This document shows, one piece after another, positions 53,672 to 63,226 of a stretch of 64,000 bases of DNA; positions within the stretch are counted from its first letter, which is position 1; the number at the start of each line of letters is the position of its first letter. Source of the DNA: Parerythrobacter_A sp963799315. Its GTDB lineage: Bacteria > Pseudomonadota > Alphaproteobacteria > Sphingomonadales > Sphingomonadaceae. The position numbers and the translations under genes were made by a program. The notes under the pieces are model-generated. The model saw only the letters and a program-made list of their open reading frames with translations. It had not been told where the DNA came from and searched no databases. The stretch covers positions 186,001 through 250,000 of the forward strand of contig CAWCWP010000001.1 of the NCBI GenBank assembly GCA_963799315.1, in the 5' to 3' direction.

Positions 53672-55861
53672 CTACTTCTTGCCCCATTTCTTCTGTTCGC
53701 GCCCGTACCGCATCTTGCGGGTGCCGGGTTTGCCCTCGTTGGACCGGCCCACGATGGGCGCTTTCTTGTCGCCATCGGGCAGGCCCAGCTCGTCGTTCTC
53801 CAGCCGCCGTATCTCGTCGCGCAACCGCCCGGCTTCCTCGAACTCCAGGTTGGCGGCGGCATTGCGCATCCGCTTTTCCAGGTCCTCGATATAGCCGCGC
53901 AGGTTGTGGCCGACGAGGTTGTTGACTTCGCCATCGCCGGTATCGACCGTGACGCCGTCCTTGCTGGCGGTGTCGGCCACGATATCGGCGATATCGCGCT
54001 TGATCGTGCGCGGCGTGATGCCGTGTTCCTCGTTGAAAGCACGCTGCTTTTCGCGGCGGCGGTCGGTTTCCGCCATCGCGCGTTCCATGCTGCCGGTAAT
54101 GCGGTCGGCGTAGAGGATCACGCGGCCATCGACGTTACGCGCGGCGCGCCCGATGGTCTGCACCAGGCTGGTCTCGGACCGCAGAAAACCTTCCTTGTCG
54201 GCGTCCAGAATGCATACCAGCCCGCATTCGGGGATATCGAGCCCTTCACGCAAGAGATTGATACCCACGAGCACGTCGTAGACTCCCAAACGCAGGTCGC
54301 GGATCAGTTCGATGCGCTCCAGCGTTTCCACGTCGGAGTGCATATAGCGGACGCGCAGGCCCGCCTCGTGCATGAATTCGGTCAGGTCTTCCGACATGCG
54401 CTTGGTCAGCGTGGTGACCAGTGTGCGATAGCCGTCCTTCGCGGTCTGGCGGCATTGTTCGATACAATCCTGCACCTGATCCTCGACCGGGCGGATTTCC
54501 ACCGGCGGGTCGATCAGGCCGGTAGGCCGGATGACCTGTTCGGCAAAGACGCCGCCCGATTGCTCCATCTCCCATCCGCCGGGCGTGGCGGAAACCGCAA
54601 AGGTCTGCGGGCGCATCGCGTCCCATTCGTTGAAGCGCAGGGGCCGATTGTCGATGCAGCTGGGCAGGCGAAACCCGTATTCGGCCAGCGTGATCTTGCG
54701 GCGATGATCGCCTTTGGCCATCGCGCCGACCTGCGGCACGGTCTGGTGGCTTTCATCCACGAACAGCAGCGCGTTTTCGGGCAGGTATTCGAACAGGGTG
54801 GGCGGCGGTTCGCCCGGCAGGCGTCCGGTCAGGAAGCGGCTGTAATTCTCGATCCCGTTGCAGCTGCCGGTGGCGGCGATCATTTCCAGATCGAAATTGG
54901 TGCGCTGTTCCAGCCGCTGCGCTTCCAGCAGGCGGCCTTCCGCGTTCAGCTCCTTCAGCCGTTCCTCCAGCTCGAACTTGATGGCGCTGGAGGCCTGCTT
55001 CATCGTCGGGCCGGGCGTGACGTAGTGCGAATTGGCGTAGATGCGGACTTTCTCCAGCGTCTCGCCCTTCTTGCCGGTCAGCGGATCGAACTCGTTGATT
55101 TCCTCGATGTCGTCGCCGAAGAAACTGATGCGCCATGCGGTATCTTCCAGATGGCTGGGGAAGATTTCCAGACTGTCGCCGCGCACCCGGAAATTGCCGC
55201 GTGCGAAGGCCACATCGTTGCGCTTGTATTGCAGGGCCACCAGCTTGCGGATCAGCTCGCGCTGGTCGACCGTCTCGCCCGCCTTGATGTCGAAAATCAT
55301 GGCCGAATAGGTTTCGACCGAACCGATACCGTAAAGGCAGGAAACCGACGCCACGATGATGACATCGTCGCGTTCCAGCAGGGCGCGGGTGGCCGAATGG
55401 CGCATCCGGTCGATAGCCTCGTTTACGCTCGATTCCTTTTCGATATAGGTATCGGAACGCGGGACATAGGCTTCGGGCTGGTAGTAGTCGTAATAGCTGA
55501 CGAAATACTCGACCGCATTGTTGGGGAAGAAGCTCTTGAACTCGCCATAAAGCTGCGCGGCGAGGATTTTGTTGGGGGCCAGGATCAGCGCCGGGCGCTG
55601 CGTTTCCTCGATCACTTTGGCCATCGTGTAGGTCTTGCCGCTGCCGGTTACGCCCAGCAGAACCTGCGTCTTGTCGCCATCCGCAACGCCCGCGACCAGA
55701 TCCCTGATCGCGGTCGGCTGGTCGCCGGCGGGGCTGTAGTCGGAGACGACTTCGAACTTGCGCCCCGGCATCGATTTTTCGGGGCGGGCCGGTTTGTGCG
55801 GTGTGAAACTGCCGGTGGTGTCGGGTTCTTCCAGACCACGGCGGATGACGAGTTCGGACAT
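53672..55861 (-). CDS. uvrB: excinuclease ABC subunit B
   Basis: 729 residues, intact. Helicase motifs: Walker A GVTGSGKT at 70-77, the beta-hairpin region YYDYYQPEAYVPRSDTYIEKES, DESHQTVPQ, RTLVTTLTKRMSEDL, DVLVGINLLREGLDIPE and QTIGRAARN. A C-terminal UVR motif (about 640-690, DLEKRMRNAAANLEFEEAGRLRDEI) contacts UvrC. It loads onto damaged DNA with UvrA and positions UvrC for incision. No LexA-type box is evident in the short upstream region. Confidence 0.97.
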   Translation of the reverse strand: MSELVIRRGLEEPDTTGSFTPHKPARPEKSMPGRKFEVVSDYSPAGDQPTAIRDLVAGVADGDKTQVLLGVTGSGKTYTMAKVIEETQRPALILAPNKILAAQLYGEFKSFFPNNAVEYFVSYYDYYQPEAYVPRSDTYIEKESSVNEAIDRMRHSATRALLERDDVIIVASVSCLYGIGSVETYSAMIFDIKAGETVDQRELIRKLVALQYKRNDVAFARGNFRVRGDSLEIFPSHLEDTAWRISFFGDDIEEINEFDPLTGKKGETLEKVRIYANSHYVTPGPTMKQASSAIKFELEERLKELNAEGRLLEAQRLEQRTNFDLEMIAATGSCNGIENYSRFLTGRLPGEPPPTLFEYLPENALLFVDESHQTVPQVGAMAKGDHRRKITLAEYGFRLPSCIDNRPLRFNEWDAMRPQTFAVSATPGGWEMEQSGGVFAEQVIRPTGLIDPPVEIRPVEDQVQDCIEQCRQTAKDGYRTLVTTLTKRMSEDLTEFMHEAGLRVRYMHSDVETLERIELIRDLRLGVYDVLVGINLLREGLDIPECGLVCILDADKEGFLRSETSLVQTIGRAARNVDGRVILYADRITGSMERAMAETDRRREKQRAFNEEHGITPRTIKRDIADIVADTASKDGVTVDTGDGEVNNLVGHNLRGYIEDLEKRMRNAAANLEFEEAGRLRDEIRRLENDELGLPDGDKKAPIVGRSNEGKPGTRKMRYGREQKKWGKK

Positions 55862-55949
55862 GAGAGGCGATATGGCGAAGCGTCACGGCACTCGCAACCC
55901 GCAGGTCTGTAGCGCGGCCGCGGGGGAGCAGGACGTAATTCTGTAATAG

Positions 55950-55960
55950 TGTTACGGATT
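55950..55960 (+). promoter_or_regulatory. TGTTACGGATT motif upstream of the hydrolase gene (copy 1)
   Basis: The 11-mer TGTTACGGATT lies about 40 bases before the ATG at 56001. The same 11-mer occurs about 35 bases before the LuxR-type regulator start (60980-60990). Both are in AT-rich gaps within GC-rich DNA. A shared regulator or an unusual promoter element is possible. Confidence 0.35.
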
Positions 55961-56000
55961 TAAGGCACCAGCAAGGTTCGCGCCTGTAGCGCCATTCGCA

Positions 56001-56766
56001 ATGGCTTCCCGTTTCACCCTTCCCGACACCGCCGCCTATCGCGCAGAGCTGGCGCGGCGCGTTGCACTGGCGGCAGAACCGCAAACCGAGCTGGTGGACC
56101 GTCCGCCGCTGTTGCGGTTCGCAGCGGAAGCGACGCATATCGCGGATGTTTTCAAACGACCGTTCCGGACGCTTCCGGTCGAACGGGCCGAGACGCCGAC
56201 AGGTCGTGATGCTGCTGCCGGGATTTGCCACCCACCCTGTGCGCATGCGGTACATGGCGCAGCAGCTGGAACGCGCGGGACATACCGTCAAACGCTGGGG
56301 CCAGGGCTTCAACTGGGGGCCGACGCAAGACCGCGTGGCGCAACTGGAACAGCGGCTCGCCGATATTTCGGACCGGTACGACCAGAAGGTGGTGCTGGTC
56401 GGCTGGAGCCTGGGCGGATTGTTCGCGCGCGATGTGGCGCACCGCATTCCGGGCCAAGTGGCAAAAGTGGTGACGATGGGCTCCCCCTTTTCCGGTAATC
56501 CGCGCGGCAACAATGTCTGGCGCGCCTACCAGTTCGTGACCGGCCACCGCGTCGATGCCCCGCCCATCGAAACGCAAATGCGCGACAAGCCGCCTGTCGA
56601 AACGGTGGCGTTCTGGAGCCCGCGCGACGGCGTTATCAGCGCCCGCTGCGCACGCGGCAAACCGGGCGAGCGCGACCGCACGGTGGCGCTGCGCTGTTCG
56701 CATATGGGCTTTTCCTCCTCGCCCGAATGCATCGCGGCGGTTTTGGCGGAACTCAAACGCGACTGA
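56001..56766 (+). CDS. alpha/beta-hydrolase fold protein (frameshifted as written)
   Basis: Corrected length 254 residues. The oxyanion segment VVMLLPGFATHPVRMRYMAQQL and the nucleophile elbow GWSLGG are clear; Asp and His partners lie in WSPRDGVIS and RCSHMGF. A short N-terminal region of about 70 residues precedes the fold. It resembles lipase-like or esterase-like proteins; the substrate is unknown. The frame breaks at about 56199, where removing one A from CCGACAGG gives ETPQVVMLLPGF. It is divergent from uvrB and precedes the Anbu operon by 88 bases. Confidence 0.8.
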
Positions 56767-56854
56767 ACCTTTGTTGTAGCAGACGGGGCCAAATCGGCGC
56801 TCGCGCCAGCGTGTCCTTGCCGCACACCGCCGGATCAGCGATACGCGGGGGGAT

Positions 56855-58285
56855 ATGGCGCAGCACCAGCAAAATTTCGACGAGATGCGCGGCACGGACG
56901 AATGCGTCCGGCCGCCTTACGAAGATTACTGCAAGTGGCAGGAGGCGCAGGACAGCGCCTGGCTGCAACGCAAGCACACGGACGCCGAAAGCACCTTTCG
57001 AAAAACCGGCATCACCTTCAACGTTTATGGCGAGGACGAGGCCGAGGAACGGCTGATCCCGTTCGACACCGTGCCGCGCATCATCGGTGCGGGCGAATGG
57101 CGGCGGCTGACGCGCGGCATCGAACAGCGGGTCCGTGCGCTCAATTCCTTCATTTACGATTTGTATCACCGGCAGGAAATCATCCGCGCGGGCCGTGTGC
57201 CGCAGCGCCTGTTCCGCAATAATGCCGCATGGCTGCAACAGATGGTCGGCTTCACGCCGCCGGGCGGGGTCTACACGCATATCGTCGGCATCGATCTGGT
57301 CCGCACCGGGCCGGACGAATGGTATGTGCTGGAAGACAATGCACGCACGCCGTCGGGCGTCTCCTACATGCTGGAGAACCGCGAAACGATGATGGCGATG
57401 TTCCCCGAACTGTTCACGCGGGTCGGCGTCGAAGGGGTGTCGGACTATCCGCGCCGCCTCGCCAAGAGCCTTGCCGCCTGCGCCCCGCCGACCACACGTG
57501 GCAAGCCCAATGTCGCGGTGCTGACGCCCGGCATCTTCAACAGCGCCTATTTCGAACACGCTTTCCTTGCGGACAAAATGGGGGCCGCGCTGGTCGAAGG
57601 AAACGACCTGCGCGTGACCGACGGCCATGTCGCCATGCGGACCACGCACGGATACGAGCCGGTCGACGTCATTTACCGTCGCGTGGACGACGAGTTCCTC
57701 GATCCGCTCAGCTTCAATCCCGACTCGATGCTCGGCGTGCCGGGCATCATGGACGTGTATCGTGCGGGCAACATCACTATCGCCAACGCGCCCGGCACCG
57801 GCATCTGCGACGACAAGGCCGTCTACAGCTTCATGCCGGAGATCGTCGAATTCTACACCGGCGAGAAACCGCTGCTGCCCAATGTGAAAACGTGGCGCTG
57901 TTCGGACCCGGAAAGTCTGTCCTATGTGCTCGACAACCTGGCCGAGCTGGTGGTGAAGGAAGTGCATGGATCGGGCGGCTACGGCATGCTGATCGGGCCG
58001 ACGTCCAGCAAGAAAGAGTTGGCCGAATTCCGCTCCAAGCTGGAAGCCAACCCTGCCAACTACATCGCGCAGCCCACGCTGGCGCTGTCCACCGTACCCA
58101 TCTTTACCGAATCCGGCCTTGCGCCGCGCCATGTCGACCTGCGCCCCTACGTGCTGGTCTCGCCCAAGGGCATCGACCTTGTCCCCGGCGGGCTGACCCG
58201 TGTGGCGCTGAAAGAGGGGTCGCTGGTGGTCAATTCCAGCCAGGGCGGAGGCACCAAGGATACCTGGGTGCTGAAAGACATATGA
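56855..58285 (+). CDS. circularly permuted ATP-grasp protein (Anbu operon)
   Basis: 476 residues. Conserved segments of the permuted type-2 ATP-grasp family are plain: PFDTVPRIIGAGEWRRLTRGIEQR, YVLEDNARTPSGVSYMLENR, VVKEVHGSGGYGMLIGP and VNSSQGGGTKDTWVL. It probably makes a peptide or amide bond on an unknown small molecule with ATP. It is first of four genes whose order (ATP-grasp, alpha-E, transglutaminase, Anbu) is the known Anbu association, and the alpha-E gene starts 13 bases later. Confidence 0.92.
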   Translation: MAQHQQNFDEMRGTDECVRPPYEDYCKWQEAQDSAWLQRKHTDAESTFRKTGITFNVYGEDEAEERLIPFDTVPRIIGAGEWRRLTRGIEQRVRALNSFIYDLYHRQEIIRAGRVPQRLFRNNAAWLQQMVGFTPPGGVYTHIVGIDLVRTGPDEWYVLEDNARTPSGVSYMLENRETMMAMFPELFTRVGVEGVSDYPRRLAKSLAACAPPTTRGKPNVAVLTPGIFNSAYFEHAFLADKMGAALVEGNDLRVTDGHVAMRTTHGYEPVDVIYRRVDDEFLDPLSFNPDSMLGVPGIMDVYRAGNITIANAPGTGICDDKAVYSFMPEIVEFYTGEKPLLPNVKTWRCSDPESLSYVLDNLAELVVKEVHGSGGYGMLIGPTSSKKELAEFRSKLEANPANYIAQPTLALSTVPIFTESGLAPRHVDLRPYVLVSPKGIDLVPGGLTRVALKEGSLVVNSSQGGGTKDTWVLKDI

Positions 58286-58298
58286 AGGACGCCCGCTG

Positions 58299-59244
58299 AT
58301 GCTTGGCCGCACCGCCAATCGCCTGTTCTGGATGTTCCGTTACCTCGAACGGGCCGAGAATACCGCGCGTATGCTCGATGCCGGCCTGCGCATGGCCGTC
58401 ACGCGCGATTTGGAAACGGCGGAGGCGGAATGGCGCTCCGTCATCGCCGCTATCGGCCTGACGACGGCATATGAAAGCGAGCACGACGACTATATCGGCG
58501 GCAAATGTCTGGAATTTCGTGCTGCGTGGCAAGCGCAATCCGGAAAGCGTGCTGGCCATGATCGAGGACGTGCGCACCAATGCCCGCGCCGTCCGCAGCG
58601 TGATTTCCGGTGAATTGTGGGAAGTCATCAACGAAAGCTGGATGGCCTTGCGCGATGCGCTGTCGCAGGATGTCGGGCAAGGCAGCGTTGGCGAAGTCGT
58701 GGCGATGGTCCGGCGGACGGGCACCCTGGCGCATGGCGCGATGACCGGCACGCTGCTGCGCAATGAAGGGTTCCATTTCGCCCGCGCCGGTACATTCATC
58801 GAACGCGCCGACAGCGTGGCGCGGATGCTGGATATGAAATATTACCTGCTGCTGCCGTCGCTGTCCTATGTCGGCTCGAACATGGACCGGGGCCAGTGGG
58901 ACAATCTGCTGCGTTCGGTGTCGGGTGACAGCGCGTTCAGCTGGCTCAATGCGGGCGAGATAACTGCGCGCGGCATCGTGGAATTCCTGGTGCTGGACGA
59001 ACGCTTCCCGCGCAGCCTCGCGTTCTGTCATTCCAGCCTGCGCGACGAAATTGCCGCGCTAGCGCGGATGCACGGGCGCGAGGCAAGCTGCAACGCGCTG
59101 ATGCGGCAGTCCGATATGCGTATGGCGGACATCAATATAGACCAGGTGTTCGAGCAGGGCCTGCACGAGTTCCTGCTGGACTTCATCGGCACGAATTCCG
59201 CCATCGCAGCCGCCATCGCCGAAGACTATCGGTTCGTCAGGTAA
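58299..59244 (+). CDS. alpha-E domain protein (Anbu operon; frameshifted as written)
   Basis: Corrected length 314 residues, nearly all helical. LGRTANRLFWMFRYLERAENTARMLDAGLRM at the start and FHFARAGTFIERADSVARMLDMKYY later are the duplicated alpha-E helices with their ERA/ERAD motif. Alpha-E proteins are always found beside the permuted ATP-grasp and are thought to work with it. The frame breaks at about 58503: one extra A in GGCAAATG; with two A residues the protein reads YIGGNVWNFVLRGKRN. Confidence 0.87.
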
Positions 59245-59249
59245 CCATC

Positions 59250-60065
59250 ATGCGACTTTCCATACGCCACACTACCCGATACCGTTTCACCGAGCCGGTG
59301 GTCCATGCGCTGCAGCGCCTGCGCCTCACGCCGAAGGAAACGCAGGGGCAGTCCATCATCGAATGGAACATGACCTACGAAAACGCGACTGCCGAGTTTT
59401 CCTACGACGACCAGCATTTCAATTCGGTCACGCTCGTCAATGTCGACAGCGGCGTTACCGAGGTGGTGGTGAAATGCGAAGGCGTGGTCGATACCGAAGA
59501 CAATGCCGGTGTGATCGGCGCGCATTCGGGCCATTTGCCGCTTTGGGCCTTCCTTGGCCAGACACCGCTGACCAAGCCGGGCGACAACGTGCGCGCGATG
59601 GTGGCCGACATCAAGCCGGAGGAGGGCGACCGTTTGGCTTTCCTGCATGCCCTGTCGCAGCGCATTGCCGAAAAGGTCGAGTACCGCACGGGTGAAACCG
59701 GCGCGAAGACCACGGCAGAGGAAGCGGTGACGCTGGGCAAGGGTGTCTGTCAGGACCATGCCCACATCTTCATCGGTCTGGCTCGCCAGCACGATGTGCC
59801 CGCCCGCTATGTCAGCGGCTATCTGATGATGAACGATCGCATCGACCAGGAGGCGACACACGCCTGGGCCGAAGCGCATGTCGACGGGCTGGGCTGGGTT
59901 GGGTTCGATATCTCGAACGGCATCAGTCCCGACCCGCGGTATGTCCGCGTCGCTACCGGTCTCGACTATCGCGACGCGGCGCCCATCACCGGCATCAGTT
60001 TCGGCACCGCGTCCGAAGATCTGACGGTCGATGTCTCGGTGGAACAGCAACAACCCCAACAGTAA
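59250..60065 (+). CDS. transglutaminase-like peptidase (Anbu operon)
   Basis: 271 residues. The N-terminal beta domain of bacterial transglutaminases (MRLSIRHTTRYRFTEPVVHALQRLRLTP) is followed by the papain-like core with Cys 167 (GKGVCQDHAH), His 204 (THAWAEAHV) and Asp 220 (WVGFDISNG), a complete triad. It likely cleaves or forms amide bonds on the product of the ATP-grasp/alpha-E pair. The start follows the alpha-E stop by 5 bases, and Anbu follows after 49. Confidence 0.93.
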   Translation: MRLSIRHTTRYRFTEPVVHALQRLRLTPKETQGQSIIEWNMTYENATAEFSYDDQHFNSVTLVNVDSGVTEVVVKCEGVVDTEDNAGVIGAHSGHLPLWAFLGQTPLTKPGDNVRAMVADIKPEEGDRLAFLHALSQRIAEKVEYRTGETGAKTTAEEAVTLGKGVCQDHAHIFIGLARQHDVPARYVSGYLMMNDRIDQEATHAWAEAHVDGLGWVGFDISNGISPDPRYVRVATGLDYRDAAPITGISFGTASEDLTVDVSVEQQQPQQ

Positions 60066-60114
60066 TTCCGGTGCTGCCGACTATCGGCGGCGTCCAACCA
60101 GCAGGAAACACACG

Positions 60115-60876
60115 ATGACGTATTGCGTCGGCATGATGGTCGATAAGGGCCTTGTCTTGATGAGCGACACCCGCACCAATTCGGGTGTCGACAACATCAG
60201 CGTCTTCAAGAAGATGCATCACTGGCATGTCGAGGGGGAGCGGATGCTGGCGGTGATGACCGCAGGCAACCTCGCCACCACGCAATCGGTCATCAGCCAG
60301 CTGGAAGAACGCAGCAAGGCCCCCGAAGACCGCGAGAACTCGCTGCTGGAAGCGCCGACCATGTTCAAAGTGGCGACCGAGATCGGTCGCCTGTTGCGCA
60401 AGACGATCCAGGAACGCCAGGCCGCCAATGCTCCGGGCAGCAAGGGGCGCTTTACCGCCACGATCATCCTAGCCGGGCAAATCGACGGCATGGAACCGCG
60501 CCTGTTTATGATCTACCCGGAAGGCAATTTTATCGAAGCCAGCCTCGACACGCCGTTTTTCCAGATTGGTGAAACCAAATATGGCCGCCCGATCATCCTG
60601 CGCGGATACGACCGCACGATGAGCTTCGAGGATGCGGTGAAACTGCTGATGGTGTCGTTCGATTCCACACTGAAGGCCAACCTGTCGGTCGGGCTGCCGC
60701 TAGACATGATGGTTATCGGTCGTGACGATCTGGGCCCGACCTTCGAACGGCGCATCACCGGCGACGACCAATATTTCGAAGCAATTTCCTCAAGCTGGGG
60801 CGATGCCTTGCGCAAGGCGTTTCATTCCCTGCCGGACTACAGTTTTTACAACAAGCCCGACGATCCATCCGAATAA
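60115..60876 (+). CDS. Anbu proteasome-related peptidase
   Basis: 253 residues from the ATG at 60115 with AGGAAA 7 bases upstream. After Met removal the N-terminus is TYCVGMMVDKGLVLMSDTRTN, with the nucleophilic Thr 1, Asp 17 region and Lys near 33 typical of Ntn hydrolases. AVMTAGNLATTQSV and DDQYFEAISSSWGDAL are Anbu family segments. Anbu is an ancestral relative of the 20S proteasome subunit and HslV and forms ring or helical assemblies. Its cell function is not settled. Here it closes the complete four-gene operon. Confidence 0.92.
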   Translation: MTYCVGMMVDKGLVLMSDTRTNSGVDNISVFKKMHHWHVEGERMLAVMTAGNLATTQSVISQLEERSKAPEDRENSLLEAPTMFKVATEIGRLLRKTIQERQAANAPGSKGRFTATIILAGQIDGMEPRLFMIYPEGNFIEASLDTPFFQIGETKYGRPIILRGYDRTMSFEDAVKLLMVSFDSTLKANLSVGLPLDMMVIGRDDLGPTFERRITGDDQYFEAISSSWGDALRKAFHSLPDYSFYNKPDDPSE

Positions 60877-60979
60877 GGCACGTGGCCTTCTATTTGCTGG
60901 TCCATTTCGGATTGAACTGAATGGCGGCGCTGACATGTCCAGCGAAACGAGCATACAAAAACTGGTCCGAAACAAGTAT

Positions 60980-60990
60980 TGTTACGGATT
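60980..60990 (+). promoter_or_regulatory. TGTTACGGATT motif upstream of the LuxR-type regulator (copy 2)
   Basis: Same 11-mer as 55950-55960, ending 34 bases before the ATG at 61025, in an AT-rich stretch. It is in the right place for a promoter or operator. The surrounding 60877-61024 gap contains nothing else I can identify. Confidence 0.35.
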
Positions 60991-61024
60991 ATGCAAATCT
61001 GCGTAGTGCGTCACACCGGCAGGC

Positions 61025-61627
61025 ATGAAACATCGCCTGACAATACACTACCTCAATTCATCCTCGCGCGACCGAGCCGCATTCGTGCAGATGGTCACGC
61101 GGCTGGGTCACCATGTCGAGGTTTATCACGACATGGCTGAACTAATTGAATGCAAGCCGTCGCAAGGTGTTGTCGTGGCGTCCGACGATGCTTCGTCTGG
61201 CGGCATTACGAATACCATCGACACCTTGGCGCGCGCGCAAATCTCGCTGCCGGTAATTGCTGTTGCGCCGCAACCCTGCGTGGCCCGAACAGTGCAGGCG
61301 ATGAAGTCCGGCGCGCTGGACTATCTCGCCACGCCGCTCGATCCGGCAATATTCAGCCGCTCGCTGGACGCCATCGCCGTGGAAGCGCGCCATTTTGCCG
61401 AGGCGCGACAGCGCATGTTCGAGGCACGCGACCGCATATCCAGCCTGTCTCGCCGCGAGCGCGAGGTGCTCGATCTTCTCGCCTCCGGACACACCAACAA
61501 GGCGATTGCGCGCGATCTCGGAATCAGCCCGCGCACCGTCGAGATCCACCGCGCCAACATGATGGCAAAGCTGGATGCGGGCCATGCCGCCGATGTCGTC
61601 AGGCTGTCGCTGGAAGCACAAATGTAG
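61025..61627 (+). CDS. FixJ/LuxR-type regulator with degenerate receiver domain
   Basis: 200 residues. A C-terminal LuxR helix-turn-helix (about 140-190, LSRREREVLDLLASGHTNKAIARDLGISPRTVEIHRANMMAKL) is textbook FixJ type. The N-terminal 120 residues keep the receiver fold (GALDYLATPLDP) but lack its catalytic set: the acidic pair near the N-terminus is replaced by NSSS, and the invariant Lys before Pro is Thr 103. Phosphorylation by a kinase is therefore doubtful. No kinase gene is adjacent. It may respond to protein partners or abundance. It converges on the extensin-like gene. Confidence 0.87.
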   Translation: MKHRLTIHYLNSSSRDRAAFVQMVTRLGHHVEVYHDMAELIECKPSQGVVVASDDASSGGITNTIDTLARAQISLPVIAVAPQPCVARTVQAMKSGALDYLATPLDPAIFSRSLDAIAVEARHFAEARQRMFEARDRISSLSRREREVLDLLASGHTNKAIARDLGISPRTVEIHRANMMAKLDAGHAADVVRLSLEAQM

Positions 61628-61628
61628 C

Positions 61629-62334
61629 TCAGCGGCAGAAACTGCGGCGCCCCGTTCCCGATCCGCTGATTTCCAGATGGAAATGGTCGCGGTGGGCGGC
61701 GTTGTAATCGGGGCCGAGCACGGTGTCGAAGCGTTTGCAGGCGCTGACCTGGACCGCGCGCAGGAAACGGCGCTCATCCGCATCGCCGCCGTCCCAATCG
61801 CCCAGTACCGACACGCGTCGCCCGTCGGCGAAGACGAACCCCGACACATCGACCGCTTCGGCACGCGCATGGGCGGAACGGCGGCCGGACGACCCGACAT
61901 TGCGACAGGCATAGCTGCCCATCGTTTCGACCCGCACCAGCGTGGCTCCGAGATGCCGGCGTGCCGCCCGGTCCACCCCGTAGCGCGCCCATGCTGCCAA
62001 AGCGCGTGCCGCAGGGCAGGCGACTGGCCCCAGATTGCCGACGGTAAAGTCTCCGCTGTCGCCGGGCATCCGCTGCACCCGCACCGCGTTGACCATCGAA
62101 CAGCCCAGCGCCGAAATACTGGTCCCGCTGCGCACTAAACCTCACACCCGCCCCGTCCAGCGCAGCAAGGCACTGGCGCGCATTCGCCGATGGCATGGCC
62201 GATTGCACGCGCTGCGGTGCCTTGGCGACAGGCGGTCGATCCGGCGAACGCGCGGTCGGCACCAGCGTGCATCCGGCCACAGCCAGCGCGAGCAATGCAG
62301 TCGAAAAAGCCGTGCTTCTCATCGGCATGGTCAT
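61629..62334 (-). CDS. extensin-like lipoprotein (frameshifted as written)
   Basis: Corrected length about 234 residues. Signal with lipobox (LLALAVAGC), a Pro-rich linker, and the extensin-like C-terminal domain: ISALGCSMVNAVRVQ, CPAARALAAWARYGVDRAA, YACRNVGSSGRRSAHARAEAVDVSGF and NAAHRDHFHLEIS, with conserved Cys and the His pair of a LAS-type metallopeptidase fold. Such proteins may trim peptidoglycan cross-links; activity here is inference. The frame breaks near 62120 between RFSAQ and SISALGC. Starts at 62334, 62328 and 62322 are all possible. Confidence 0.8.
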
Positions 62335-62421
62335 AGCGCCGCGCGCTGAACACTGTCCTAACCGGCACCAATCCCGCGCTGCCCCGTTGCATCACCATCC
62401 CCCCATAGCAAAGGCCCCGCC

Positions 62422-63220
62422 ATGACCGCATCCACCCGCTTCTCCGGCACCACCGTCATCGTCACCGGCTCCAGCGGCGGCATCGGCGAGGGCATCGCCC
62501 GCCGCTTCGCCGAGGAGGGCGCCAATGTCGTCATCAATTCGCGCAGCCGGGAAGACTGCGAGAAGGTCGCCGAAACGCTGGACGCAGACCGCACGCTGGT
62601 CGTTTCCGGCGACGTTTCCAAACCCGACTTCGCCACCGAGATTATCGACAAGACGGTCGACCGGTTCGGCGCGCTCGACGTGCTGGTCAACAATGCCGGT
62701 GTCGGCACCTTCGGCATGCTGACCGATGCGACGGACGAAGATATCGACCGCGTGCTGGGCATCAACGTCAAGGGCGTCCTCTACCTCTGCCGCGCCGCCA
62801 TCCCGCACCTTGCGAAGAGCGGCGCCGACAGGCGGCGGAGCGATCATCAACGTCTCCAGCCTCAGCGGCGTGGGCGGCGACTGGATCCTGCCCGTCTACA
62901 ACGCCAGCAAGGGCGCGGTCAGCAACCTGACCCGCAGCCTCGCGCTCCAGCTCGGCAACCAGGATATCCGCGTCAATGCCGTGCTGCCCACCATCACCCG
63001 CAGCGAGATGAGCGCGGGCATGATGGACAATGACGACATGATGCGCGCCTTCATGAACCGCATCCCGCTGGGCCGTATCGGCGAGCCGGAAGACATCGCC
63101 GGCCCCGTCGCCTTCCTCGCCAGCAAGGATGCGCAGTTCGTCACCGGCGTGAACCTGGCGGTCGACGGCGGCACCAATGCCAGCAATGGCCAGCCCAACA
63201 TGATGGCGCGGGGCGACTAG
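62422..63220 (+). CDS. short-chain dehydrogenase/reductase (frameshifted as written)
   Basis: Corrected length 265 residues. Cofactor motif TGSSGGIGEGIA (about 15-26), NNAGVGTFG, the catalytic Ser in INVSSLSG, Tyr and Lys in YNASKGAVSNLT, and VNAVLPTITRSEM plus GVNLAVDGG at the end. A classical SDR; the substrate is not readable. The frame breaks at about 62828, where one extra base in GGCGCCGACAGG separates HLAKSGA from TGGGAIINVSS. It follows the extensin-like gene divergently. Confidence 0.88.
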
Positions 63221-63226
63221 GGCGTT

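Noticed and set aside
54753..56513. Minus-strand frame of 586 codons running from uvrB into the hydrolase gene
   Set aside because: It is out of frame with uvrB and antisense to the hydrolase; no domain is visible.
21429..63220. Reading the broken genes as true pseudogenes
   Set aside because: Conserved sequence continues after each break, essential genes carry several breaks, and many breaks are one base, often in short runs. Error is the simpler explanation, pending resequencing.
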